From the NCBI GenBank assembly GCA_023443095.1, contig JAEZVV010000071.1, positions 11,820 through 75,819 on the forward strand: a DNA stretch of 64,000 bases, in the 5' to 3' direction. This DNA comes from Pseudomonadota bacterium (GTDB lineage Bacteria > Pseudomonadota > Gammaproteobacteria > Burkholderiales > Burkholderiaceae_F). This document shows, piece by piece, positions 17,116 to 24,909 of the stretch. The position numbers were made by a program, and so were the translations under genes. The notes below the pieces were generated by a model. That model was not told the origin of the DNA. It made no database searches and saw nothing but the letters and a program-made list of their open reading frames with translations. Position 1 is the stretch's first letter; every line of letters begins with the position of its first letter.

Positions 17116-19385
17116 GCCCCAACCCCGCGCCGATCCACGGCTTCGACGACGAGAACGAAGAGCGTCGCGAACGCACCGCCCCCACCATGAGCCGCTCATG
17201 GGGGCAGCTCGCGACGGCGTACGCCCCCGGCGCCTTCTTCACGTTCGAGGGCGGGCTGGGCGCCTGCCTCGCCCAGTCCGATGGGCAGGCCGGTCTGCAA
17301 GAGGCCAACATTTCGCCCACGGTACGCCACCAGATCGTGATGCGCTTCGAGGACGCGGTGAAGTCGTGGTTCAACGCCGCGATGCACTGCCGGCCCAACG
17401 ACAGCAAAAGGCCGCCGGTGCTCGCTTCACAGTGCGTGTCGCAGTCGCTGATCAACAGCAACTACAACGGGCTGCGGCCGGTAGATGGCTCGCGCTACGT
17501 GTTCCTGTCACCCGAGCGCATGGGCTACGTCCCAGCGCCGCTAACTTTCGTCTGCAACCACTGCGGGCTCTACCGCTACTTCGGCAGTGTGCGTGACTTT
17601 GCCGCGCGCAAGGACGCGGCGCTCAACGTAAAGTGCTCGCACAGCGCCGGCAACTGCCACTGGCGTCAACTCGATGTGATCTTCGTCCACTGGTCCGGCA
17701 ACTGGGAGCCAGTGCGTCCCGGTAAGTGGTACTGGGACAACAACGCAAAGGAAGTGCAGGAGCCGTTCGACCGCTGTCGGCAGTGCGGCGGCAATGAGTT
17801 CCGGCTAGAGACGCGGCACAGCGAATCGGCCATCGGTCGCTGGTACTTTGTTTGCGCCAACCCCGCGTGCAAGCATGAGGACCACGACGGTTGGGTGAAG
17901 AACGACCACGACACGCTCGACATCGTGCGCGAGGACTTCATCCGCTTGCCGGCAGTGGCACACATGGAGCCGGTGTCCTACCGGGCGTCGGCAGCCTACT
18001 ACCCGCAGGCTGATCAGTTCATCTTGTTCGCGGACCACCAAGAGGGCCTGCTGGCTTTGCTCGACCCGAGCCGCCAAAACGACCTCAAGGACTTCATCGC
18101 GCAGCGCTTCGGATTCGGCCGCGCCCGCCCGTCGATGAGCGAGATCGAAACCATCCTCAAGCAGTCAGAGAAGGGCGCAGCGTCGCTCGCCCGGTTCAGG
18201 CTCAAGGCGGAGATGCTGGGGAAGCTCCCACAGCCGCTGACGGGGCTCTACGTCGAGATGGCCGAATCGCTCAAGGACGATTTGCGCGAGATCGAAAATA
18301 GTTGGTATTCCGAGGGGTTGGTGCGCGAGAAAAACAGTCTTCCGGTGGCGCTCATCAACGGCATCGACGAGCGCAAGAACGACTTCGACGCGCGATACGA
18401 TCCCTACCGGCTGGTGGTAGAACACGAGGCGCTGAAACAGAATCACTTGGAGGCGCCCCGGGAGGCGACCGGGCGCTCGCCCTTCGTCCACTTCGACCGA
18501 CTCGACAAGGACTTGGCGCCCAAGGACGAGGCAGAGCAGGCACAGCAGGAAGCCGCGACGCGGCTGATGCTCGACAGGCTGGGGCTGGACACCATGGGCC
18601 TCATTCGCAACTTCAAGTTGTGCAAGTTCACGTACGGCTTTACACGAGTCAGCGCGACGCCCATCGTCGAGAAACACCGCATCCGAATGCCGGTACGGCT
18701 CAACCTGTTCCCGCCCGTGAAGATGGAACAGGGAGCATCGCGCACGCCAATCTACGTCATCACGCAGGAGAACGAAGCGTTCTACGTGCGACTCAACCCA
18801 GCGATGGTGTACCAATGGCTGGGCAGTCTCAATCTCGCCGATATGTTCACGTGGGACCCAGCGGGCGAGGTGCCGCTTGGCGCCCTGCTCTTGGAGCGGG
18901 CGCAGCCGATGCAGCGTTTCCTTGCTAACGTGCATCGGGAACAGGACCCCCTCGCTTACTACTACACCTACACCCTGCTCCATACCTATTCGCACGTGAT
19001 GATGCGGGCCATAGCCGAACTCTCGGGGCTCGATGCCACCTCGCTTGGCGAGTACCTGTTCCCGGCCGACCTGTCCTTCGTCATCTACCGCAGCGGCACC
19101 ACGCTCGATCTAGGCAACCTGTCGTCGCTCTGGCGAAACGACAACGCCAACTTTCTGCGCCACATCGGCGAGCCGACGACGCTGGCCTGCAATTCGGGCA
19201 GCCTGTGCGCGGAGCGTGGTGGCGCCTGTCCGGACTGCATCCTGATCCCGGAGCAGTCGTGCATCGCCCAGAACCAGCTCCTCTCGCGCAGCGTGCTGCG
19301 GGGCGGTCCCCGTCCGCGCGAGGACGGGGGCACCCACCGCATTCCCGGGTACCTCGACATCGTCCATGCTGCCTTGGTCTCCTGA
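17112..19385 (+). CDS. drmB: DISARM protein DrmB (DUF1998)
   Basis: 757 aa. The C-terminal DUF1998 region contains TYTLLHTYSHVMMRAIAELSG and ends in a cysteine-rich block C-x5-C-x6-C-x2-C (NSGSLCAERGGACPDC, near 692-710). Further zinc-type pairs lie near 146 (CNHCG) and in CRQCGGNEF...CANPACKHEDHD. DrmB partners the DrmA helicase in DISARM. It starts inside the drmA stop codon (ATGA) and overlaps drmC by 20 nt, which shows tight translational coupling of the three core subunits. Confidence 0.9.
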   Translation: MSPNPAPIHGFDDENEERRERTAPTMSRSWGQLATAYAPGAFFTFEGGLGACLAQSDGQAGLQEANISPTVRHQIVMRFEDAVKSWFNAAMHCRPNDSKRPPVLASQCVSQSLINSNYNGLRPVDGSRYVFLSPERMGYVPAPLTFVCNHCGLYRYFGSVRDFAARKDAALNVKCSHSAGNCHWRQLDVIFVHWSGNWEPVRPGKWYWDNNAKEVQEPFDRCRQCGGNEFRLETRHSESAIGRWYFVCANPACKHEDHDGWVKNDHDTLDIVREDFIRLPAVAHMEPVSYRASAAYYPQADQFILFADHQEGLLALLDPSRQNDLKDFIAQRFGFGRARPSMSEIETILKQSEKGAASLARFRLKAEMLGKLPQPLTGLYVEMAESLKDDLREIENSWYSEGLVREKNSLPVALINGIDERKNDFDARYDPYRLVVEHEALKQNHLEAPREATGRSPFVHFDRLDKDLAPKDEAEQAQQEAATRLMLDRLGLDTMGLIRNFKLCKFTYGFTRVSATPIVEKHRIRMPVRLNLFPPVKMEQGASRTPIYVITQENEAFYVRLNPAMVYQWLGSLNLADMFTWDPAGEVPLGALLLERAQPMQRFLANVHREQDPLAYYYTYTLLHTYSHVMMRAIAELSGLDATSLGEYLFPADLSFVIYRSGTTLDLGNLSSLWRNDNANFLRHIGEPTTLACNSGSLCAERGGACPDCILIPEQSCIAQNQLLSRSVLRGGPRPREDGGTHRIPGYLDIVHAALVS

Positions 19386-20223
19386 GCTGCGGCAGGCGTT
19401 CCTACGGCTTGCCCCGCAGGCGGCTGTTTCCGGCGCGCTTTGCCGGGCTGCGGCCGACGAGCGCTTCAGCGGGACACTCCGGCTGCGCGACATCTGTACC
19501 GCTTCCGGCCTGGCAGAATCTCGTAGCAAGACCGTCGAGCAGGTACTCTCGGCGGGTGCGGACCTCGGGCTCTTCGTCCGTCGTAGCGATGTCGAATGGT
19601 CTTCAGGCGCTGATCCACGTTTTTTCGCCATGCTGGCGACGGCATTGGAAGCGGCCGCTCTGTACCGCGAGCAGGTCCACGTCGATGCCAATCAGGTCGA
19701 GATCGTGCTCACGCCGCCCGGCAACCCATCCCGTCTGTGTGACTCGCTGCGCCAGCGCGGCTGGGCGGAAGCCGACTTGGAGCACACCGAACCCGTCTTG
19801 TTGCACCTCGCCCATCAGGCGAACACGCGCTTCGTGATTCTGTCGCCGTTCATCGACTACGGCGGCGCGACCAACATGCTGGCACTTTTCCAAGCGACGC
19901 CTGTCACTGCGCGCCGGGTGCTCATAACCCGCTGCCCCGACGGCGTGGTTCCGCCTGCGCTCCATCCGCTTCTGCCGTCGCTCACTGGGCTGAATGTCGC
20001 AGTCCACAGCTACTGGCTGCCTCGTCCCGGCAACGGTTATGAGACATTCCACGCGAAAATTGTTTTGTCAGACGACCGAGCTGCTTACCTCGGCTCCGCC
20101 AACATGACCCAAGCTTCGCTGTCTCTCAGCATGGAGTTGGGAACCTTCCTTCGGGGCTCGGGTGTCACGACGTTGATGAGCGTCATTGATGCAATCTTGA
20201 CCGTAGCGCCGAAGATCAACTAA
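19366..20223 (+). CDS. drmC: DISARM phospholipase D-like protein DrmC
   Basis: 285 aa. One clear HKD motif, FHAKIVLSDDRAAYLGSANMT (H and K near residues 228-230), lies in the C-terminal third with the following Ser/Asn typical of PLD nucleases. A second HKD motif is not evident, so activity would need a dimer as in other single-motif PLD nucleases. Family knowledge: DrmC is the least essential DISARM subunit. It is the last gene of the operon and overlaps drmB by 20 nt. The right end of the transposon starts within 100 bp of the stop. Confidence 0.88.
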   Translation: MLPWSPELRQAFLRLAPQAAVSGALCRAAADERFSGTLRLRDICTASGLAESRSKTVEQVLSAGADLGLFVRRSDVEWSSGADPRFFAMLATALEAAALYREQVHVDANQVEIVLTPPGNPSRLCDSLRQRGWAEADLEHTEPVLLHLAHQANTRFVILSPFIDYGGATNMLALFQATPVTARRVLITRCPDGVVPPALHPLLPSLTGLNVAVHSYWLPRPGNGYETFHAKIVLSDDRAAYLGSANMTQASLSLSMELGTFLRGSGVTTLMSVIDAILTVAPKIN

Positions 20224-20312
20224 GTCACCCCGCCAACAGACGACGGTGAGGTCGTTCTTGGGGGCCGCTGCATCAGCGATGGCTAGGTAAATTGGGCGAC
20301 GCCGTCCCGAGG

Positions 20313-20452
20313 CCACCCACGCCGTTTTCCGTTTCGGGGGTGCGGCCACCAACATCCTGACTCACCGCGCCACCCACGCTGGATTCCGTTTTGGCGTTGC
20401 GGCCTCCCGGTGCCCCTGATACCCCGGCACCCACGCTCCTTTCCGGAAACCC
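20313..20452 (-). repeat. Right-end array: three CGGAA-N4-GCGTGGGTG motifs at 57-bp period
   Basis: On the plus strand the motif core CACCCACGC recurs with starts at 20314, 20371 and 20428, exactly 57 bp apart. Read inwards from the right end (minus strand) each copy is CGGAA, four variable bases, then GCGTGGGTG, exact in all three. The first two 57-bp units also share TTCCGTTT and TGCGGCC. The outermost copy lies within the terminal inverted repeat. Probable transposase binding sites, giving an asymmetric end. Confidence 0.8.
20426..20452 (-). repeat. Right terminal inverted repeat of the transposon
   Basis: Read inwards it begins GGGTTTCCGGAAAGGAGCGT, matching the left end at 20 of 27 positions (11 of the first 12). 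It touches a T8 direct repeat at 20453-20460. Confidence 0.78.
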
Positions 20453-20460
20453 TTTTTTTT
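20453..20460. repeat. Right target-site duplication, TTTTTTTT
   Basis: Exactly eight T residues between the right inverted repeat and ordinary chromosomal sequence (AGGCCTAG). It copies the last eight T residues of the ilvD terminator at 6519-6526. Confidence 0.75.
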
Positions 20461-20520
20461 AGGCCTAGCCCAGGCCCGCCAGGGTTCGTTCACCAGCGAG
20501 GCGTTGTTTCAGGCCCCGCA

Positions 20521-20754
20521 TCAACGGCGCTTGTCGTTGCGGATCAGGGTCTGCTTGAAGCGGTTCTGGCGCGCCTGGTCGTATTCGTCGTGCGCGCGTT
20601 TCTTGTCGAGGCCCAGTCGGCGTTCGAAAAACTCGAACCAGACCAGGGCCAGCGCGAGCGGCGCCACGATCCACCACCATGAGAGTTCGCCGACATAACT
20701 GACGTTGAGCAGTTTCAGCACGATCAGGGCAAGGCCGAGCCAGACGAGATACAT
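20521..20754 (-). CDS. TIGR04438-type small Trp-rich membrane protein
   Basis: 77 aa. It starts MYLVWLGLALIVLKLL, has SWWWIVAPLALALVWFEF as a second membrane segment, and ends in a charged cytoplasmic tail. This matches the small Trp-rich protein family of betaproteobacteria, which has no known function. The longer frame to 20808 is not needed; the family starts at this Met. It converges on ilvD and marks the return to core chromosome after the mobile element. Confidence 0.85.
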   Translation of the reverse strand: MYLVWLGLALIVLKLLNVSYVGELSWWWIVAPLALALVWFEFFERRLGLDKKRAHDEYDQARQNRFKQTLIRNDKRR

Positions 20755-20921
20755 GGTGCGAGCGCGCGAGGACTGAGTGATACGAGTCACTATAACCGCG
20801 CCGGACAAGAATCCGGCAAGCGCCGCGACCGGGCTTGTGCACCGATATGCGGGATCCTCCGTTAGTATCTGCAGTCATCGGGCTTCCCCTCCCTTTGCCC
20901 GACCTCTTACATGGAGTCTGT

Positions 20922-21233
20922 ATGAAAATCACCGCAGCCCTTGCCACCGTTGGCCTGCTCGCCATCGGCAACACTGCCCTGGCCCAGAGCGCCCCGGACC
21001 TCGCCAAGCAGAAGAACTGCTTTGCCTGCCACGCCGTCGACAAGAAGCTGGTGGGCCCGTCCTACAAGGACGTCGCCGCCAAATACAAGGGCAACAAGGA
21101 CGCCGTGACCATCCTCGCGAAGAAGATCCGCGAAGGTGGCGTCGGCACCTGGGGCCAGGTCCCGATGCCCGCCAACCCCCAAGTCAACGCCGCCGAGGCC
21201 GACACCCTGGCCAAGTGGGTGATCGCCCAGTAA
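20922..21233 (+). CDS. Class I c-type cytochrome (c551/c552-like)
   Basis: 103 aa. A cleavable signal peptide (MKITAALATVGLLAIGNTALA, cut after ALA) precedes a single haem site CFACH. The distal Met ligand is in GQVPMPANPQV, and the C-terminal helix reads EADTLAKWVIAQ. This is the compact c551/c552 type of periplasmic electron carrier. The start at 20922 is chosen over the frame at 20835 because the signal peptide begins there and GGAG lies 6 nt upstream. A strong terminator follows, so it is monocistronic. Confidence 0.94.
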   Translation: MKITAALATVGLLAIGNTALAQSAPDLAKQKNCFACHAVDKKLVGPSYKDVAAKYKGNKDAVTILAKKIREGGVGTWGQVPMPANPQVNAAEADTLAKWVIAQ

Positions 21234-21267
21234 GTCCGACGCCAGGCCTGCCGGTTCGCCGGCAAAG

Positions 21268-21292
21268 AAAAGGGCGCTGCGGCGCCCTTTTT
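21268..21292 (+). terminator. Terminator after the cytochrome gene
   Basis: AAAAGGGCGC, loop TGCG, GCGCCCTTTTT: a perfect stem with A-tract and T-tract. Confidence 0.93.
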
Positions 21293-21495
21293 GTCGCACC
21301 TAGCCAGGGCCGGCACGAATCGAACCCGGCCTCGAACCCGAGTGTCGCGCCGGTGACGCGTTCGACCGGATTTCGAGGGCCAATTTCAATGCAGGGGTTA
21401 TCCCGGGGATAGAATCGACTGGTTTCGTGTGTCCGTTGCGCGGCGCCGAACGCCATCCACCACCGTTCGATCGAGCATTTCCAGGAGAGAGCTAG

Positions 21496-22692
21496 ATGAT
21501 GCACCCCATGTTCAAGCTGGCGCCGCTGGCCGTCGTTGTCGCCGTCGCGCTCGCCGCGTGCGGCAAGAAGGAAGAGCCGGCGAAGAAGGAAGAAACCAAG
21601 GCCCCCGCCGCCGCTGCCGCGCCGGCCGATGTGATCAAGATCGGCCATGTCGCCCCGCTGACCGGTGGCATCGCCCACCTTGGCAAGGACAATGAAAACG
21701 GCGCCCGCCTGGCGGTCGACGAGATCAACGCCGCCGGCGGCATCAAGCTCGGCGACAAGACCTACAAGCTGGAGCTGGTGGCCGAAGACGACAAGGCCGA
21801 CCCGAAGGAAGGCACGATCGCCGCCCAGAAGCTGGTCGACGCGGGCGTGATCGCCGTGGTCGGCCACCTGAACTCGGGCACCACGATCCCGGCCTCGAAG
21901 ATCTATTCCGACGCCAGCGTGGCCCAGATTTCGCCTTCGGCGACCAACCCGAAATACACGGACCAGGGCTTCAAGACCACCTTCCGCGTGGTGGCCAACG
22001 ACAACCAGCAGGGCTCGGTGCTCGCCAACTACGCCAAGGACGGGCTCAAGGCCAAGACCGTGGCGATCATCGACGACCGCACCGCCTATGGCCAGGGCCT
22101 GGCCGATGTGTTCGAGAAGGTCGCCAAGGAAGGCGGCATCAAGGTGGTGACGCGCGAGTTCACCAACGACAAGGCGACCGACTTCAACGCGATTCTCACC
22201 AAGGTCAAGGCCGGCAAGCCGGAAGTGATCATGTACGGCGGCATGGACGCCACCGCCGGCCCGATGGCCAAGCAGATGAAGCAGCTCGGCATCAAGAGCG
22301 TGTTGCTTGCCGGCGACGGCGCCTGCTCGCCCGAGTTCGTCAAGCTCGCCGGCGACGCGGCCGAGGTCCTGCATTGCTCGATGGCGGGCGAAGCGGTCGA
22401 GAAGCTCGCCAAGGGCGAAGAGTTCAAGACCAAGTACAAGGCCAAGTTCAACCAGGACGTCCAGATCTATTCGCCCTACTCGTACGACGCGGTGTACGTG
22501 ATCGCCGACGCCATCAAGCGCGCCGGCAAGGCCGACCGTGCGGCAGTGACCGCGGCCGTGCCCGCCACCAACCTGCCGGCGCTCACCGGCAACATCACCT
22601 TCGACGAAAAGGGTGACATCAAGGGCGGCGCGATCTCGCTGTTCAAGGTTGGCAAGGACGGCAAGCTCGAATACATCTCGACCTCGCGTTAA
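21496..22692 (+). CDS. livK: Branched-chain amino acid ABC transporter, binding lipoprotein
   Basis: 398-aa periplasmic-binding protein of the LivJ/LivK type. A lipoprotein signal ends in lipobox LAAC, followed by a charged/Ala-rich linker and the receptor fold (IKIGHVAPLTGGIAHLGKDNENGARLAVDEINAAGG). It captures leucine/isoleucine/valine or related compounds and delivers them to LivHM. AGGAGAGA lies 8 nt before the chosen start. A terminator-like hairpin follows before livH, so the receptor may be made in excess over the membrane parts, as is common for such operons. Confidence 0.93.
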   Translation: MMHPMFKLAPLAVVVAVALAACGKKEEPAKKEETKAPAAAAAPADVIKIGHVAPLTGGIAHLGKDNENGARLAVDEINAAGGIKLGDKTYKLELVAEDDKADPKEGTIAAQKLVDAGVIAVVGHLNSGTTIPASKIYSDASVAQISPSATNPKYTDQGFKTTFRVVANDNQQGSVLANYAKDGLKAKTVAIIDDRTAYGQGLADVFEKVAKEGGIKVVTREFTNDKATDFNAILTKVKAGKPEVIMYGGMDATAGPMAKQMKQLGIKSVLLAGDGACSPEFVKLAGDAAEVLHCSMAGEAVEKLAKGEEFKTKYKAKFNQDVQIYSPYSYDAVYVIADAIKRAGKADRAAVTAAVPATNLPALTGNITFDEKGDIKGGAISLFKVGKDGKLEYISTSR

Positions 22693-22708
22693 GCCGGCAT
22701 GGCACGGG

Positions 22709-22740
22709 AAGCGGCACCTTAGGGTGCCGCTTCTTTTTTT
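22709..22740 (+). terminator. Terminator or attenuating hairpin between livK and livH
   Basis: AAGCGGCACC, loop TTAG, GGTGCCGCTT, then C and seven T residues. It would partly or fully uncouple livH-livF transcription from livK. Confidence 0.9.
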
Positions 22741-22813
22741 GTGGCCGGTTTTGGCTTTCGATCTTGTTAGGATGCGCCCTGCGCGGGATAACCCTCGCAC
22801 CGCTGGAGTAGCG

Positions 22814-23743
22814 ATGGACACTTTCATTCAACAGATCATCAACGGCCTCGTGCTCGGCAGCCTCTATTCGCTGATCGCACTCGGCTACACGATGGTTTAC
22901 GGCATCCTCAACCTGATCAACTTCGCCCACGGCGACGTCTTGATGGTCGGCGCCATGACCGCCCTGTCGGTGATCATGCTGTTCAAGGGCCTCTACCCCG
23001 AGATGCCGGCCTGGCTGCTGATGAGCGCCGGACTGATCACCGCGATTCCCGTGTGCGTGATCCTCTCGCTCGTGATCGAACGCGTCGCCTACCGTCCGCT
23101 GCGCAATGCACCGCGCCTGGCGCCGCTGATCACGGCGATCGGTGTGTCGATCGTGATACAGACGATCGGCATGATGGTCTGGGGACGCAACTACCGCACC
23201 TTTCCGGAGCTGATCCCGCAGCTCAACTTCGACATCGGCGGCGCCACCATCACGCTCACCAAGCTGATCGTGATCCTGATGTCGGCCGCCCTCATGGTGG
23301 CGCTGATGCTGCTGGTCAACCGCACCAAGCTCGGCCGCGCCATGCGCGCCACCGCCGAGAACCCGCGCGTGGCCGGCCTGATGGGCGTCAACCCCAACCT
23401 CGTGATCGCGCAGACCTTCGCCATCGGGGCGGCGCTGGCCGCAGTGGCCGGAGTGATGATCGGCGCCACCTACTCGGTGGTGCACTTCTCGATGGGCTTT
23501 CTGCCCGGTCTCAAGGCCTTCACCGCCGCGGTGCTGGGCGGAATCGGCAACATCCCCGGAGCCATGGTCGGCGGCCTGCTGCTCGGCCTGATCGAAGCGC
23601 TGGGTGCGGGCTACATCGGCGATCTCACCGGCGGCGTGCTGGGCTCGCACTACCAGGACGTATTCGCCTTCGTGATCCTGGTGATCGTCCTGATCTTCCG
23701 CCCGCAGGGTCTCTTGGGCGAACGCGTCGCCGACCGCGCCTGA
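22814..23743 (+). CDS. livH: Branched-chain amino acid ABC permease LivH
   Basis: 309-aa inner-membrane permease, about eight hydrophobic segments. The N-terminus QQIINGLVLGSLYSLIALGYTMVYGILNLINFAHGD is the LivH signature, and the EAA-type loop includes LGRAMRATAENPRVAGLMGVN. I start at 22814 (GGAG 6 nt upstream); the longer frame from 22613 runs through the terminator. It is followed 10 nt later by livM. Confidence 0.95.
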   Translation: MDTFIQQIINGLVLGSLYSLIALGYTMVYGILNLINFAHGDVLMVGAMTALSVIMLFKGLYPEMPAWLLMSAGLITAIPVCVILSLVIERVAYRPLRNAPRLAPLITAIGVSIVIQTIGMMVWGRNYRTFPELIPQLNFDIGGATITLTKLIVILMSAALMVALMLLVNRTKLGRAMRATAENPRVAGLMGVNPNLVIAQTFAIGAALAAVAGVMIGATYSVVHFSMGFLPGLKAFTAAVLGGIGNIPGAMVGGLLLGLIEALGAGYIGDLTGGVLGSHYQDVFAFVILVIVLIFRPQGLLGERVADRA

Positions 23744-23753
23744 AGGAAGCACC

Positions 23754-24908
23754 ATGAACCTGTATTTCCCCAAGTGGCGCGACAACCCGGCGGCGGCCTT
23801 CGCCGCCACCTTCGTGGTCGCCGCCGTCCTGATCGCCCTGCCCTTCGTCGTCGGCCAGCTCGGCAACGCCTGGGTGCGCGCCGCCGCCTTCGCCCTGCTC
23901 TACGTGATGCTCGCGCTCGGCCTCAACATCGTGGTCGGCTTTGCCGGCCTGCTCGACCTTGGCTACATCGCGTTCTACGCAGTCGGCGCCTACATGTACG
24001 CGCTGCTCGCCAGCCCGCACCTGACCAGCACCTTCCCGGCCATCGCGGCCATGTTCCCCGACGGCCTGCACAACTCGATCTGGATGGTTGTCCCGCTCGG
24101 CGCCGGCCTCGCGGCCTTCTTCGGCATCATGCTGGGGGCGCCGGTGCTGCGGCTGCGCGGCGACTATCTGGCGATCGTCACGCTCGGCTTCGGCGAGATC
24201 ATCCGCATCTTCATGAACAACCTGAACGCGCCGGTCAACATCACCAACGGCCCGCAGGGCATCACCCTGATCGACCCCATCAGTTTCGGCGGAGTGAGCC
24301 TCGCCAAGCCGCTCACGCTCTTCGGCGTGACCCTGCCCTCGGTCTACCTGTACTACTACCTGTTCCTGGTGCTGGCGATCATCACCATCGTCATCTGCAT
24401 CCGCTTGCAGAACTCCCGCATCGGCCGCGCCTGGATGGCGATCCGAGAGGACGACATCGCCGCCAAGGCGATGGGAATCAACATACGCAACGTCAAGCTG
24501 CTCGCCTTCGCCCTCGGCGCGACCTTCGGCGGCGTGGCCGGCGCCATGTTCTCGGCCTTCCAGGGCTTCGTCTCGCCCGAGAGCTTTTCGCTGATGGAAT
24601 CGATCATCGTGCTGGCGATGGTGGTGCTGGGCGGCATCGGCCACATTCCCGGCGTGATCCTGGGCGCGGTCCTGCTCGCGGTGTTCCCGGAGGTCCTGCG
24701 CCACACCGTGCAGCCGATCCAGATGGCGCTGTTCGGCAAGGTCATCGTCGACGCCGAAGTGCTGCGCATGCTGATCTACGGCCTGGCCATGGTGCTGATC
24801 ATGTTGTACCGCCCCAAGGGCTTGTGGCCCGCCCCCGATCACGGCATCAACCCGTCCGAGAAACTCGGCGGCGGCAAGGGCGGCAAGGCCGCCACTGCGG
24901 GAGCCTGA
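23754..24908 (+). CDS. livM: Branched-chain amino acid ABC permease LivM
   Basis: 384-aa inner-membrane permease that pairs with LivH. Landmarks are LGLNIVVGFAGLLDLGYIAFYAVGAYMYALL, LRLRGDYLAIVTLGFGEIIRI, and the loop GRAWMAIREDDIAAKAMGIN that contacts the ATPases. A Gly/Lys-rich tail closes the protein. GAAGG precedes the ATG. livG starts one base after its stop. Confidence 0.95.
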   Translation: MNLYFPKWRDNPAAAFAATFVVAAVLIALPFVVGQLGNAWVRAAAFALLYVMLALGLNIVVGFAGLLDLGYIAFYAVGAYMYALLASPHLTSTFPAIAAMFPDGLHNSIWMVVPLGAGLAAFFGIMLGAPVLRLRGDYLAIVTLGFGEIIRIFMNNLNAPVNITNGPQGITLIDPISFGGVSLAKPLTLFGVTLPSVYLYYYLFLVLAIITIVICIRLQNSRIGRAWMAIREDDIAAKAMGINIRNVKLLAFALGATFGGVAGAMFSAFQGFVSPESFSLMESIIVLAMVVLGGIGHIPGVILGAVLLAVFPEVLRHTVQPIQMALFGKVIVDAEVLRMLIYGLAMVLIMLYRPKGLWPAPDHGINPSEKLGGGKGGKAATAGA

Positions 24909-24909
24909 G

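Larger units (their letters stand above)
6527..20452. mobile_element. ISL3-type transposon carrying a DISARM-like defence operon
   Basis: About 13.9 kb bounded by inverted ends: GGGTATCCGGAA at the left, and GGGTTTCCGGAA read inwards from the right. The outer 27 bp of the two ends agree at 20 positions. Both ends touch a T8 direct repeat. Inside are an ISL3-family transposase close to the left end, then divergently a regulator, methyltransferase, DrmE-like protein, DrmA, DrmB and DrmC. Removing the element and one T8 restores a normal ilvD terminator running into the convergent Trp-rich gene. There is no integrase, and no tRNA at either edge. Seen in the sequence: ends, duplication and gene content. 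Inferred: that this transposase moved the whole block. Confidence 0.78.

Noticed and set aside
20313..20452. Possible CRISPR array because of regular spacing
   Set aside because: Only three units, poorly conserved outside the motif, inverted-repeat context at a transposon end, and no cas genes.
21300..21345. tRNA-like stretch (AATCGAACCC) after the cytochrome gene
   Set aside because: On the minus strand it gives GGTTCGATT, but no T-stem, acceptor or anticodon arm can be formed around it.
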